A DNA stretch of 64,000 nucleotides from Celoporthe dispersa (GCA_016584495.1 WAID01000002.1:558001-622000); one strand, 5' to 3'; counted from the stretch's first letter, positions 1 through 11,816 are shown. Made by a program: numbers and translations. Notes: generated by a model from the sequence alone, not told the origin.

Positions 1-3000
1 AGGCGAGAGGTAGTCAGTACCTGGCCACGGTATGCGGACTGAACTGCCGCCGGAGGTACCGCAGGACAGACCCCAGCATGCCCAGATGGGAGTCCGGACC
101 CAGCCACGCATTGGCGGCAATATTTCATTTGAGCCCCCCTGCCTAAGTATGGAGCCCGTGGTACACAGCGAGCCTATCATATAGAGCCCTGCTTGGTAGC
201 CCTTGCCTCGTGTGTGCACAAGAAAGGGAAAAAGAGCGTCAGGGCCCAGGGCTCTTGCCTGGGGTTCCCTGCACACCCCCATCCACACCACAACAGTACG
301 AACTCACACACCCACCACACCAACGCTCGGAGTACCCACAACACACCAGCCCTTGGGGTCCTCCCTACGCCCGCTTCTAGTGGAATTTTTTTTTAACCCC
401 CCATCCCACCGATTATCGTTCGGTCGCTAGACAGAGCAGAGGAGCCAGAGAAGAAGAGAGGGAGGGGGGGGCCTATGCACCCCATGCGGCAGCACCAGCA
501 ACAGCCGTGACACCCCAAGCGAGAGCGCGGGTCCTGGCTCAGAAGAGAAGTCCTCGCCTGGCAGCACGAAGCTCCCGGTGGGGTTGTCGTGGCCGCTATC
601 CGTCGGGCCCATAATTTGTTGCCCGCTGCTGGGTCCAAGAAACGCGGCGCCTGACGCAAAGCTGTCAATCAGGTACGATCTGGAAAATAGCCTTTTGAAA
701 CGGAGGGCCAGCGTCGAGAAACGGGAAGGGGGGAGGGGAGGTGTTCTCTGGTCCCAGAACTTGGTCCTCTTGGGTTCTCGAGGCCACTATGGACGGAACT
801 ATGGTGCAGTACACTGTACTTGTCGCCATGCACGACAGCGACAACAGCGATGACAATAATGGAACGAGGCACATCAATAGCCTATTCTTTTTCGGCAAGG
901 CTGACTGCTAAGGTCACAGTCACGTCGACTTCTGTCTCTCTCTCTCTCTCTCTGACACTCTCCCTCCCGCGCCAGTAGAGGCTGCCAGGGTGCCACCGTC
1001 AGAGGCTAATTTCGAGAGCTCAGAAGCTGCCTGGCCCCAATTCTAGCCCGACCGGACCGTTGACTAGGGCCTAATTAGCATGGCACATTGGGCATAGCGA
1101 ACCCGTCCCTTTGGCTCAGCACGGCAGCGCCAGCCAGGCCAGAGCCTTATTGTCTCCAAGTCCAGCGGTCTTCTTTGTCCCGGCCGCCCCCATTGTCCAG
1201 AGGCAGGAACGGCAAAGGCCGCCAGAACGGGCCAGGCAGGATTGTCACTCTTGTGGCTAACATAAGAACGACCACGCGACTAATGAACGCTCACTAACGG
1301 CTCCATCGCGACCGCCACCCGTCTCGTCATTCAACGTGGGTGCCAAATATAGAGCTTCTCTTGCTCACCCTTTGTGTGCCAGCCCTCTCTCTCTCTCTCT
1401 CACACATACTCACACACACACACGCCTTGGTCTGTTACCAGATTTGGAAGAGAGGAGTCGGTCCTCCTCTCCACTCCGGACAAGAGAAGAGGGTACAAGC
1501 TGTGATTACGTGCGCCCCCCAGCACAGCCGGATCTAGCTGTGCTGCCGCTGTAAGCACGATGGATGGTCCATCTCTGGGCGGGCCTCTGGTGTGTCTGCA
1601 ACGAACACGACGGCTTGCCATTCTGGTGGATGGGTACATGGCAAGGTCTGCACTGCCGCATGCTGCTGCTGCACTGCGCTGTAACTCTGCCCGCCCACCG
1701 TCTCCTCATTTCTCTCTTTTTTTGGGTGCGTGTGTGGTGGGGGGAGGGCAGCAGGGCACACGGGACATGTGCGCAGTACCATCCATTTCTTTCTATTCTT
1801 CCCTCTCCAAACTCTCTCTCTCTCTTTCTGTCATGCCCGAATCGATGGAGGGACGGAAGGAGAACAATCAGAAGGGTATCTACAAAGTACCCGGGCCCTG
1901 CTCTATCAGGATTTACTGGAGATGTGCACTAGGACCCAGGCACCTTGGCAGGTACCGGAGGATATAGATTTGTCCCCCTGGCTTCATGCAGTCAGAGACA
2001 AGGGCCCCGGCTAACGAGATGGGATCAGCAAGTCCTCCTCTCTGGCCCCCCCCTCCCATTCGAAGTGTGTTTCTCCTTCCGTTTTCTGTCAATCCCTCCA
2101 ATCACTCTTGACCCTGGTCCAGCCCTGGCCCGGCGTCCTTTTTTTTTCTTTCTGCCCATGGTTCCTCGCTCCTTCCTTCAACCCCGTCCCAGCTTCTCGC
2201 CGCTCCTGGTTCCTGACCCCTACTCCCTGTCCGTTGTAATTTGTTCGTGTCCCGCCCTGACTTGGCTTCACTACTCACCTGTTGTCTCCTCTTTCTCTCT
2301 CCCTCCCCTCTTCTCTCTCCTTCTCCTTGTCTTTCTCTCGGCCCTCCCTACCTCCTCCCCTTCCTCTTGTCCTCCTCCTCCCTCCCCCCTCCCACCCCGA
2401 CGTGAGGTTTTCCGCACGACTGAGCGACTGAGCGATAAGTTCTCTTGTACCACCGGCGACGTCGTCTCTTTTCCTCCTCGTCTCCCTTCTCCAGCGGCCA
2501 CTCGAAACGTCCGACTCTCGACGATCTTCGAGGCTAGACGAGAGATATCATCTTGATCTCCCCGTGCGGATCTCCACCGTGCCAAATCTGCAGACGTAGC
2601 CCCCAGCCTGGCTAGCCCGCCCAGCAGGCCGAGCCAAATCCAACTAGGCCCCCCTTTTTCCGAAATTACACACCCACGGTCCTCCGCCCGATGTAATGTC
2701 GGCCCTCGACTGATTCTCGAGACCAACACCACAGCCCTCGATCCTCGCTCTCTCACCTAAATCACCTCGCCGTCGCTGCGTCGTGTTTGTTCCCATCCCA
2801 ACAACCTATTCTGACGGGTCTCTCGTCAAGTCGCTCATTTTGGCACCACCTCATCCAGCGTTGATTTTTTCTCTTATTTCGACGTTGAACTTTTTTTTTG
2901 TTCAACACGTCGTCCCCGGTTCATAGAACTGTCAGTGCTCCCCTCGGACGCTCCCTCAGCTCCTTCGTCCTCGCCTCCCCCTTTTCGTCGATGCCAGGGC

Positions 3001-3317
3001 CGCCCTCGTGGATCTGAATCGATTGGGTTTCTTCTTCTCGTGAGGCAGGATAAGGCCCGTACTGACTCTTCCCTCATGTAGATTACACTCGTTGGCAATA
3101 TCTGTCAAGTACATTCGTTACTGTCTCATTCCTGACGGTGAGTTTCTCATCGCAACCAGTGATCGCCCTCAACCCACTCGTCTGGTCGCTGACAAGTTGT
3201 CGGGAGCAGCTACACAAAAAAACCCATCTTGTTCGCCCATCTCTTTGGCTTCTAATCCCAGCAGACAATCATTCCAGAAAGATAACTGCCACGGATGAAT
3301 TGGCCAGTCACAGGAGG
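1..3317. other. Intergenic / upstream region of the mucin gene
   Basis: No convincing gene is seen here. The stretch holds CT and CA microsatellites (for example 935-953 and about 1387-1424). A very pyrimidine-rich plus-strand tract lies at about 2270-2400, of the kind that often precedes transcription starts in filamentous fungi. The last part is probably a long 5' leader of the mucin gene. The small open frames inside it overlap in several frames, have low complexity and show no family resemblance. Confidence 0.6.
3138..3264 (+). other. Possible 5'-UTR intron of the mucin gene
   Basis: A GTGAGT donor at 3138 is followed by a CTAAT branch-like element near 3252 and a CAG acceptor ending at 3264; a second CAG ends at 3277. 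It lies just upstream of the chosen ATG at 3318 and would remove a stretch that otherwise extends the reading frame with an implausible N-terminus. This is inference from splice signals only. Confidence 0.4.
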
Positions 3318-6263
3318 ATGCAGACAAAGTCGCTTCTGGTCACTGCGCTGGTAGCCGTCTCGACGCTCGCCAGCGCAGAGCCAGTGGCCAAGCCGAGGAT
3401 ATATTTTCCTCGCGAGGTGAAAAGGTCATTCCCAAATGTGACTGCCACCACCAGTTTCACGTCTTCGGTTGCCTCTTCGTCCTCCACTGTTGACACCACC
3501 ACTGTGGACTCCTCGACGCTGTCCAGCCGGTCACTGGTGGATTTCACGAGCTTCGGGTCGAGCCTTGGAGCGAGCCTCGGAGCGAGCCTTGGGCAATCAG
3601 CTTCCCTTTCCCAGTCCGGATCCGATACCGATGCCTCTACTGGGATAGTAGCCTCTTCTTCGGCAGCGGCTGCCAGCTCCAGCTCAGCGGAGGCATCCTC
3701 GTCGTCAGCTGCAGCAGCAGCAAGCAGCAGCTCTACCGATGTCGACACCACCACTGCCTCCTCGGCAGCTACCTCTTCTACTAGTGTCGACACCACCACT
3801 GCCTCCTCGGTAGCTACCTCTTCGACCAGTGTCGAGGCTTCGCAAAGCACAACACAGGCTACGACAACCCAGGCTTCATCCTCGAGCGCCGGATCCGCTA
3901 CCGCCACTGCTGCAACCACCTCTGGTACGCAGGCGACGGCCGCAACCGCGACCGCGTCGTCGACCGCTGACACCACCTCTACCGCCGCCGCATCGTCTTC
4001 GGCAGGATCTGTCCTCGTGTTCCCAACCACGGTCATCAGCTCATCTAGCGCGAGCAGCGCGGCAGTGAGCACTGATGTCACCTCGAGCGCATCTGCTGCC
4101 GCCTCGACAACACCGAGCACAGACGCCACGACCTCGACCGCTACCACCGATGCTACGCTGGCCTCCTCCTCGTCCACCGCAGGCCTGGGCCTGACCAGTG
4201 TTCTGTCTCAGGTTAGCAGCGTTTTGAGCAGTGTGGCTTCCGACGTCAGCAGTGTAGTCTCCGACGTTACCAGCGCTCTCTTGCCGACCACGACCACAGG
4301 CACCGCCGCTCAGACTACGACATCAGCTGCTGACACCGCGACCAGCTCTGGTACTTCGGCAACGGACGTCAGCACCAGCGCTTCTGCCACAGCGACCACT
4401 ACAGGCTCGGTGTCCGTCGCCTCCTCCGCCACTACGACCGAGACGGCTGTCACTACAAGCTCGGAGGGCTCCTCTTCGAGTGTTGAGGCATCTTCGAGCA
4501 CTGAAGCCTCGGGCTCTGCCGCGACATCGGCTGTCTCACCCACAAGTGCTTCTGCTACAGCGACGGGCAGCGTCTCAGCTTCTGCCTCGTCTTCAACAGG
4601 TGGCCTGAGCATTGGGCTCTCGATTGGCTCGGGCACAGGCTCGGCGACAGTATCGAATCCTCTGAGCTCCATCATCAGCAGCCTGACGTCCGGTGTTCTG
4701 TCCGCAACAGGTGGCGTCTCATCAAGCGGTGTCGTATCGTCTGGCTCGTCGGTCGCTACCGGAAGTGCTACTGCTACCGGAACTGCAACTGGAAGTGCTA
4801 CTGCGACTGGAACAGCTACGGGCACGGCTACCGGAACTACTACTGGCAGTGCCACTGGCACTGCTACCGGCACTCCTACCGGAACCGCCACTGGTACCAC
4901 TACTGGATCTCAGTCGGCCAGCCAATCGGCCGGTCCTTCGTCCACAGGCTTCGCAACTGGGTCTACTACGTCCCTTGGACCCTCTGGATCCGCTACCCAG
5001 TCGGCCACTACTACGGGTACTGGTGGCTCGATTACTTCGAGCACGGGTCCGAGTGGCACCACTCTGTTGACAAGCTCCGCAAGCCCGACCGGCACGGATG
5101 TCTCGGTGACCAACACCACCGACATTGCAAGCTCTACCGAGCTCGGAACCTCGACCACGAGCCTGCCCACGACCGTGACCCTGTCTCCCAGTGACACGAC
5201 ATCGGCGGCGGAGACCACTCCCACGTCGACCGTCGTGGCCGTCACCACTACAGCGTCGTCGCAGAGCTTCGGTACAAGCCTGCTGCCCACCTCCACCATC
5301 ACAGACTCGTCGGCCTCTTGGCTGCCCACGACCATCATCGTTGCACCCACCTCGAGCTCGGTCACCGGAACCACCGCAACCTCCACGTCGACCGTCTCGA
5401 CAACGCTGCCAAAGGCCATTACCCCCAACAGCGCGACCTCACCGATCCCTGACGGGACCGAGGAGATCCAGATTGCTTTCAAGGAGCCCCTGAACTACGA
5501 GTTCGTGGCCACCCACTCCAAGTCCGCCGCTCAGCTGCTTCAGGGCGTGCCCGAGCTGCTGCTCTACGAGGGCCAGATCTCCAACGCATCTCTTGTCCAG
5601 ATCCGAAGACTCGAGCCTCTCGACACCCAGGACGTGTATGGCTACATCACGACCCTCGCCATCTGCACCTACCCTACCGACCTAGTCAGCACTCTTGCTC
5701 TGGACATCAAGATCCCATCTGCCAGGCTGTACCAAGACACGGCCCAGCCTCTCCTGTACAACATCTCGCAGCAGATCAACTCGGCCATCGGCATCTACCC
5801 TGGCGATGGCGTGGGTGACTCGAGCTCCTCGGGGTCGTCTAGTGGATCTGGCAGCACCGGATCGTCCTCTGGCAGCGGCAGCGACGGTGGTACTTTTGCC
5901 AACACCTCGGCATCCAGCACATCTTCCAACCAGAAGGCCAAGACGGTGGGCATTGCCGTCGGAGCGTGCGCACTGGCTGGTGCCTACGGTGGTGCCATGT
6001 TCCTTATTGCCCGTCGGTACAAGAGAAAGAGACTTGCGCGTGCCCGCTCCAGCTCCCTCTCGAACCCGTCGATGCGCCAGACAGGCAGCCCTGCCCTGAT
6101 GGGCGGCGCGCTCATGAGCCGTGACTTCTCCAACTACGGAGCTGTCTCTGGCGCAGGCGGGCGCGACAGCCACGGCAGCGGCAGGAGCAACATGAACAAC
6201 TCTGGCCGCACGGCCTACATCTCTGCTCCCGTCGCGGCGGAGAACTCGCTTGGATGGAACTGA
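3318..6263 (+). CDS. msb2: Msb2-type signalling mucin (single-pass membrane sensor)
   Basis: This protein of 981 residues has no intron in its coding region. Msb2 mucins are plasma-membrane sensors that act upstream of Cdc42 and the Kss1/Pmk1-type MAP kinase cascade, in surface sensing and filamentous or invasive growth. The ATG at 3318 was chosen because it opens directly into a signal peptide (MQTKSLLVTALVAVSTLASA, cleavage after residue 20). Residues of about 25-700 are Ser/Thr/Ala-rich, as expected of a heavily O-glycosylated mucin region, with tandem repeats. Residues of about 712-830 form a conserved non-repetitive ectodomain (PLNYEFV, LEPLDTQ, GYITTLA and QINSAI motifs) resembling the membrane-proximal domain of fungal Msb2. 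A Gly/Ser linker, one membrane helix (about 876-898), a basic stop-transfer stretch (RRYKRKR) and an 80-residue cytoplasmic tail follow. The family call is from recall of motif spacing. Another mucin-like sensor is the main alternative. Confidence 0.85.
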   Translation: MQTKSLLVTALVAVSTLASAEPVAKPRIYFPREVKRSFPNVTATTSFTSSVASSSSTVDTTTVDSSTLSSRSLVDFTSFGSSLGASLGASLGQSASLSQSGSDTDASTGIVASSSAAAASSSSAEASSSSAAAAASSSSTDVDTTTASSAATSSTSVDTTTASSVATSSTSVEASQSTTQATTTQASSSSAGSATATAATTSGTQATAATATASSTADTTSTAAASSSAGSVLVFPTTVISSSSASSAAVSTDVTSSASAAASTTPSTDATTSTATTDATLASSSSTAGLGLTSVLSQVSSVLSSVASDVSSVVSDVTSALLPTTTTGTAAQTTTSAADTATSSGTSATDVSTSASATATTTGSVSVASSATTTETAVTTSSEGSSSSVEASSSTEASGSAATSAVSPTSASATATGSVSASASSSTGGLSIGLSIGSGTGSATVSNPLSSIISSLTSGVLSATGGVSSSGVVSSGSSVATGSATATGTATGSATATGTATGTATGTTTGSATGTATGTPTGTATGTTTGSQSASQSAGPSSTGFATGSTTSLGPSGSATQSATTTGTGGSITSSTGPSGTTLLTSSASPTGTDVSVTNTTDIASSTELGTSTTSLPTTVTLSPSDTTSAAETTPTSTVVAVTTTASSQSFGTSLLPTSTITDSSASWLPTTIIVAPTSSSVTGTTATSTSTVSTTLPKAITPNSATSPIPDGTEEIQIAFKEPLNYEFVATHSKSAAQLLQGVPELLLYEGQISNASLVQIRRLEPLDTQDVYGYITTLAICTYPTDLVSTLALDIKIPSARLYQDTAQPLLYNISQQINSAIGIYPGDGVGDSSSSGSSSGSGSTGSSSGSGSDGGTFANTSASSTSSNQKAKTVGIAVGACALAGAYGGAMFLIARRYKRKRLARARSSSLSNPSMRQTGSPALMGGALMSRDFSNYGAVSGAGGRDSHGSGRSNMNNSGRTAYISAPVAAENSLGWN
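3741..3830 (+). repeat. Two 45-bp tandem units in the mucin gene
   Basis: Two near-identical 45-base units encode VDTTTASS(A/V)ATSSTS twice. They lie in the Ser/Thr-rich ectodomain and are candidates for length variation between isolates. Confidence 0.85.
4754..4906 (+). repeat. TATG/GTATGT repeat block in the mucin gene
   Basis: Degenerate six- and twelve-base units of the form ACTGGAACTGCT encode alternating Ala/Thr-Gly repeats (TATG, SATG, TTTG) at residues of about 479-530. Codon variation between units shows an older array rather than a recent slippage product. Confidence 0.85.
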
Positions 6264-7838
6264 TCTGGGAGAGAAAGGGGGCGGACGGACGGACAGGACA
6301 GGACATCAACGCACACTGTTTATTGCATCACACGCACATGACGGCATTTTTATTTTTGTTACTCGTTCACACATTACGATACCCTTCTGATCCGCTTCAG
6401 CGCACAGCATGTTACCGGTGTGGGACCCATCGAGTCACGAAACGAAGACCTAGCGCGTGTGTGCAGGTGGAAGACAAAGCGCGCGCGCGGGGGTCGGTTA
6501 TCATGTGGTGTTACATATTGTTTTAACCTTCGTCTCGATGGGTCTGTCGGACCACATCTAGCTTATTTTTGACCTAGCCTGCAGCTGCCTTAGAGGACCA
6601 GTCTCATATTCTTGGAGGCGGTTTCTGGTCCTGGCAGCCGGAGGGAAAATGCTTTTTAATATCCTATTTTTTAAACAGTTGATGACGAGGTTGGGCATGA
6701 CGGTGGGCCGCGCGTGGGGAGGCAACAAGAGAGAAACAGGGGACGAGGAGCCCGAAAAAATCAGTGTACAGTTAAGAGGCTACCATGAGCAAACTGTCAC
6801 GAAAGTTCTGTACATTCAAACCAGGGGGGGGGGCAGGAAGACAGTGAGGGGATACCAACGATGGGGATATCTTTGGGGGGCGGAGGGGACAGCAAAGTTT
6901 GGGTGGTTGCATTTGATTTTCGACATCAAATGGCATTGCGGACAAACGCCTCCATCACGAGGGCCTTTTACTTCCATTGCCCTGTACCATTTTCTTGAAT
7001 CACATAAGAAACAAAAAAGACAATCTAGACGATACCGTCGTGGTCTGCCGACCCGATTCTTTTCCAAAACTTCCAGATCTCTCTCTTGGGCTGTGAAGAC
7101 ATCTAATCTAGCTCATCTGCCACTGCAAAGGAAGAAGAGAAGAAGAAAAAAAAGAAAGAAGAAAGAAGGAAGAAGAAAAGAATCTCAATAGTGTCTGTTC
7201 ACCAGCAGCAACAACAGGAGAGGGAGGGCCGGTCGAGTCGCAACCAAGGATGATACAATACTTACTACATACTACTTACTATTGATGGCCACAATTAATT
7301 AATGCGGTCAGCCGGGCAAACCCCCCTCCCTCCCCCTCCCCCCAAAAAAAAAGCAAATCATTATTATTATTACACATGCATAAATAGTAATGAGACGTGT
7401 GTTGGCGCCACTTGATTCCTTGTCCCCCGCCCTCTCTCTTAGCCAACTCAGCCGCAGCAGAGAGAGAGAGACAGAAAGAAGATCACAAAAAAAAAGAAGG
7501 CGGTCGGTCGGTCGGTCGGTCTGTGTCGAGGAGACGGGTGGATGGGCGGGACAGGGGGGGGGGTTCGATTCCACTACGCCCCCTGCATACAGTACAGTAC
7601 AGTACTTGTATTACTTACATCCACAACCACACAACCTGGCCAGTCTGGTTGTGCCAAGTCCCAATTTGGGATACAGCATCGGGTTATTTCTTTGTCCCCT
7701 ATGGTGTTTTTGGTCTCTGGTTTTCATTCCCCGCGCGAATCTACAGGGCGGACGGCGGTATTTCCGTCTCTTCTCCTGATTCCCCTCCCCCCCCCCTTTT
7801 CTTTCCTCGAGCTGAAGGGTTGGAGAGAGAGGGGAGAG
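6264..7838. other. Intergenic region with simple repeats
   Basis: No gene is recognised. It holds the mucin 3' flank, an A/G-rich tract at about 7126-7185, five GGTC units at 7502-7521 and an ACAGT repeat at 7589-7605. The last part is the upstream region of the MFS transporter. Confidence 0.6.
7502..7521 (+). repeat. (GGTC)5 microsatellite
   Basis: Five perfect GGTC units lie about 320 bases upstream of the MFS transporter start. Confidence 0.9.
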
Positions 7839-10048
7839 ATGGGCGAGGCAGAGAGCAGCCGGCTAGCTGCTACAGATGGCCTCACAGCCAGCGGCGACGA
7901 GGAATTGACGTCACCAGGGACGACTCATCTCACGCCGGACAGCAGCAACGAGGAGGACGAGGGTGGCGACGAGAACGAAGCTGATGAGGACGTCCTGTTC
8001 GATCCCCTCCTGAGGGACGGACAAGGAGAGATCTTTGAGCTGCGCGAGGGTGTCGGCCGTAGGGGGCGAGGAGACGCCGGGGACCTTATCACCATCACCA
8101 TCACCATCACGACGACGACGACGACGACGACGACGACAACGATGATGATGATGATGACGACGATGGTGGGATTGTCTATACTGCCGAGGAGGAGCGGGCT
8201 GTGGTGCGGAAGTTTGACCGGCGGCTGGTTCTTTTTGTCGCGCTGCTGTATCTGTTGAGTTTTCTGGACCGGTCGAGTAAGTTGACTCCCCTTGTGTCTT
8301 GCCCTCTTTTATCTTTTCTTTTTTTTTTTATTTATTATTTATTTGGTATACATGCATCGGCAGACAAGCCGGATCCTTGGTGGCCCAGGTGGCGTATAGA
8401 CCATCTTCCCTCACCCCTCACAAGAGTCTCGAGGGCCATCGTGAGCACGAAAAGCCTGGCCAGCCTCGACAGGAAAAGAGGAAGAAGGCAGTCCCTGACA
8501 ACTGGTTCATAGACATCGGCAACGCCTTTGTGGCAGGGATGGACGAGGACCTTCTCCAGAGTACCGACCCCATGCGAGCCTCCTCCTCCTCCTCCTCTTC
8601 TTCCTACTACGAACAGGCCCTGACGGCCTTTTTACGTGGCCTACATCGGCTTCGAGTGGCTGTCCCTCCTCTGGGGCCGCGTCCCTGCCCACGCATACGT
8701 GTCGGCGGTGGTGCTGTCGTGGGGCGTCGTGGCGTCGCTGCAGGCGGTGGTGCCGTCGTATACGTGGCTGACGGGGCTGCGCTTCCTGCTGGGCATCGGG
8801 GAGGCTGGGTTCACGGGGATCCCCATCTACCTGAGCTTCTTCTTCCGGAGGGAGGAGCTCGCGCTCCGGACGGCCGTCTTCATCTCTGGTACGTGTGTGA
8901 GAGACAGAGGGGAAGGAGAAAGAAGAAAAAAAAAAGGCTGACTCTGGACATCAACAACAAAAGCTGCACCGCTGGCCACGACGTTCGCCTCCTCCCTGGC
9001 CTGGCTGATCCTCAAGCTGGGCGAGAGCGGGCCCATCGCCCCGTGGAGGCTGCTCTTCCTCCTCGAGGGGTTCCCGGCCGTCGTGGTGGCCACCCTGGCG
9101 TGGAGGATCATCCCGGACTCGCCCGGGCAGGCCTCGTACCTCACCCGGAGGGAGAAGCTCATCGCGCGGCAGCGTCTTCTCACCTCAGGCGGCGATGATG
9201 ATGATGATGGCGGCAGCAGGAAGAGGAAGGGCGACGAGCCCGTGGACAACAACGACAACGATGACGACGACGACGATGACATGTACGCAGACGCGATGAC
9301 GCGGTGCTGCCAGGCCCTCTTCACCATCCTCCTCGACCCGGTCCCCTGGGCCACAGCAGCCATCCTCTTCCTCACCAACGTGGCCTACGCCTCCCTCCCC
9401 GTCTTCCTGCCCAGCATCCTCGCCCAGATGGGCCACACCCCGCTCGCCGCCCAGGCCCTCGCCGCCCCGCCGCACCTCGTCTCCTTCCTCGCCGTGCTGG
9501 CCGCCGCCGCCGCCTCCGACACCCTCCGCTGCCGTGCGTATCCCATCGCCGCCGCCGCCCTGACGTCTGCCCTGGGCTACGGGTTTCTGGCTGCGGCCCG
9601 CCGGCTCGGCGGCGGCGGAGACGGCGGGGATATGCTGAACATGGCTCGGTACCTGGCCGTCTACCCTGCCGGGGCGGGCCTCTTCTGCGTCGTCGTGCTG
9701 ACCATCGCGTGGAACGTGAACAACGGCGGCAAGGGCCACGGGAGGGGTGGCGGGTTCGCGCTGATGCAGGCCGTCGGGCAGTGCGGCCCGCTGGTCGGCA
9801 CGAGGCTGTACCCGGCGGCGGACGCCCCCTGGTTCGAGAGGGGGATGGGCATCTGCGCTGTGTGTATGGCCGGGGTGGCGGTGTTGGCGGTGGGCCTGCG
9901 GTGGTACCTCGCGAGGGCGAACAGGCGGATGGACAGGAGGGGGAAGGAGGACGAGGGAGAGGGAGGAGACGAAGGGGAGGCGGAGGGTCTGGTGGGCGGG
10001 GGGCGCAGGAGGAGGGTGGCTGCTGCAGGGTTTCGGTATATGCTGTGA
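7839..10048 (+). CDS. MFS transporter, anion:cation symporter (Dal5-like) family, with frame breaks
   Basis: About 608 residues, a proton-coupled plasma-membrane transporter of organic anions, with substrate unknown. Clear introns are 8277-8512 (GTAAGT, rejoining to read DRSNIGNA) and 8889-8963 (GTACGT, rejoining to read FISAAPLATTF). Family hallmarks are the NIGNA motif after helix 1, LRFLLGIGEAGF, and PWRLLFLLEGFPAVV before a central acidic loop. The N-terminus is acidic and low in complexity. The start frame must shift before 8090: either a 71-base intron 7992-8062 with a poor GTCCTG donor, or one base missing from the G run at 8062-8066. A second break lies in the T run 8629-8633: removing one T gives ALTAFYVAYIGFEW, which restores helix 2. 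The two exact splices and intact C-terminal half argue for a real gene with sequence errors, though a young pseudogene is possible. Confidence 0.8.
8090..8164 (+). repeat. CAT/GAC/GAT trinucleotide block in the transporter N-terminus
   Basis: Uninterrupted CAY, GAC and GAT triplets run for about 75 bases. In the frame that continues into the transporter they encode seven His followed by a long Asp run; in the upstream start frame they would encode Ile/Thr/Met repeats. The tract is a likely slippage site. Confidence 0.9.
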
Positions 10049-10249
10049 TCTCCCAAGCTGATCGTGTTCGCGCGCCCGTGATGAGTGTACATAGTAGGGG
10101 TTTTATTTTTATTTTTATTTTTTTGTTTTCCTTCCTCTCTCTCTCCCTCCATCATAACAAGCGAGGATATATAATGTGTATACCTGCCTGGCTGTCTGTC
10201 TTTTTTTCTTTGCGTGAGAGCATACTCTCATGCAAGCCCTCGCGCCAGC

Positions 10250-11390
10250 TCACACCAGCTCGTCCCTCCAGGGGATGCTGTCCTGCGCCCCCTTCCTCTC
10301 CACCGTCCTCGCCGCCGCCCTGTTCGCCTTCCTCACCGCCGCCTCCACGTCGAACCGCCCGCTGCCGCTCACCACCTCCAGCGCATACTGTCCCACAAAC
10401 GTATCCCCGGCAGCCGTGGTGTCCACCACCTCCCGGACCTTCTCAGCGGGCAGCAGGCCCTCCTTGCCCTCAGCACCCCGGAAATACACGCCTCTCCCGC
10501 CCAGCGTGATGATCACCGCGCCCACCCCCCGCCCCGCAAACCAGCCGGCCACCTCGGCGCACCCTCGCTCGGTGTCGAGCTTCCCCACCGGCAGGCCAGA
10601 CAGGATCGACCCCTCCGTCTCGTTGACGACAAGGTGCGCGAGACCCGCATAGGCGTCCTCGGGGAGGGGCACCGCGGGCGCAGGGTTCAGCAGGACCGGG
10701 ACGCCCTCCCGGCGCGCGGTCTCGAGGGCGAGCAGGACGGTGGGCAGGGGGACCTCGAGCTGCATGATCAGCAGGTCGGGCCGCCTCGCGCTTCCGGCAC
10801 TGCCGGCGCCCCCAAACACCCGGGGCGCCATGACGCCAGGGAAGTCGGCAGGGCCCATGCCCAGGTGGTTCGCCTCCGGGCTCAGCACGATACGGTTCTG
10901 GCCCGTGGGCTCGTCGACGATGATGATGGCCACGCCCGTCTTGAGGTTAGGTGGGGCGGCCACGCCCGAGACGTCGACGCCGTGGGCGCGGAGGTTGCTC
11001 TGGAGGAGCGTGCCGTACGTGTCGGCGCCCACTGCGCCTACCATGGCGACCTCGGCCGTTGCGCCTGCCGGGCTGGTCTCGTCGCCTGAGGATCCGGCTG
11101 GAGGACGGGACCGGGAGAGTTTTGCGCAGGCCACGGCTTGGTTTGCGCCCTGGTTGTTGGCGGGGGGTGGTGGTGGAAAAGTCAGTACCAAGGACAGACA
11201 TGAGAGAGAGAGAGAGAGAGGTGGAGAGAGGGAGGCTGTACATACCTTGCCGCCGGGGGGATATAGCGAAGGAGTTGGAGGTGAGGGTCTCGCCTGGTTC
11301 CGGGTGGTGAGGCACGTACGAGACGAGGTCGATGTTGAGGGAGCCCAGCACGCAGATGCGCGGGAGGGATGACGCTGTGTCAGATGCCAT
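10250..11390 (-). CDS. Ribokinase (PfkB family), one-base frameshift in the first exon
   Basis: Predicted 347-residue sugar kinase that phosphorylates D-ribose to ribose-5-phosphate with ATP in the cytosol. Exon 1 is 11390-11246 and exon 2 is 11149-10250, with an intron bearing a GTATGT donor and CAACCAG acceptor. Exon 1 reads ICVLGSLNIDLVSYVPHHP, the usual ribokinase N-terminus. Exon 2 begins with GANQAVACAKLS, contains VVNETE, and ends with the PfkB catalytic signature DTTAAGDTFVG, in which the Asp of AAGD is the catalytic base. The PGGK part of the PGGKGANQA substrate motif is out of frame with the start: the C run (G run on the plus strand, 11255-11260) has six bases where five would keep frame. 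Exon 1 is 145 bases where 144 fits exactly. It lies tail-to-tail with the transporter, 201 bases apart. I favour sequencing error over a pseudogene. Confidence 0.85.
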
Positions 11391-11780
11391 GTTGAGAAGG
11401 GTGACGAGAGAGAGAAAAGAAAAGACGTCTTTTCTTCTTCCGAAGTGTGGTGTGCTGAAGGTGAAGGAAGGGAGGACGAGCCAGGCACTGGGTCCAGACA
11501 ACTTAAGACTTTCCTCGTCTCCAGAGCCTTTCGACAAGTAGACCTCAACAACACGGCTTCAATAATCACTACTAAGTAGTATTGCTCGGGTATCGCTTAA
11601 CCGTATCCGACGAGCGCTGAGGGCGGCCTGGAGGTGAGTGGATCGATGGTCTGTCGAGGGAGGGGACAACCTTGCCTTGAGCTTGAGCTTGAGCCTGGGC
11701 GGAGGCGGGCGCGGCCTGAGTCGCCCGCCCTGTTACCACAGCGTACTGAGAAGTAATCTTGACCCCTCTCTCTGTGCAAC

Positions 11781-11816
<36 letters not shown>

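Noticed and set aside
3308..4177. Long minus-strand open frame opposite the mucin
   Set aside because: Antisense of repetitive Ser/Thr/Ala codons; low-complexity Val/Ala/Glu product without a start context or family resemblance.
10214..11089. Long plus-strand open frame of 291 codons
   Set aside because: It lies antisense to the ribokinase exon 2. The translation is Arg/Ala/His-rich, a mirror effect of high GC at third positions.
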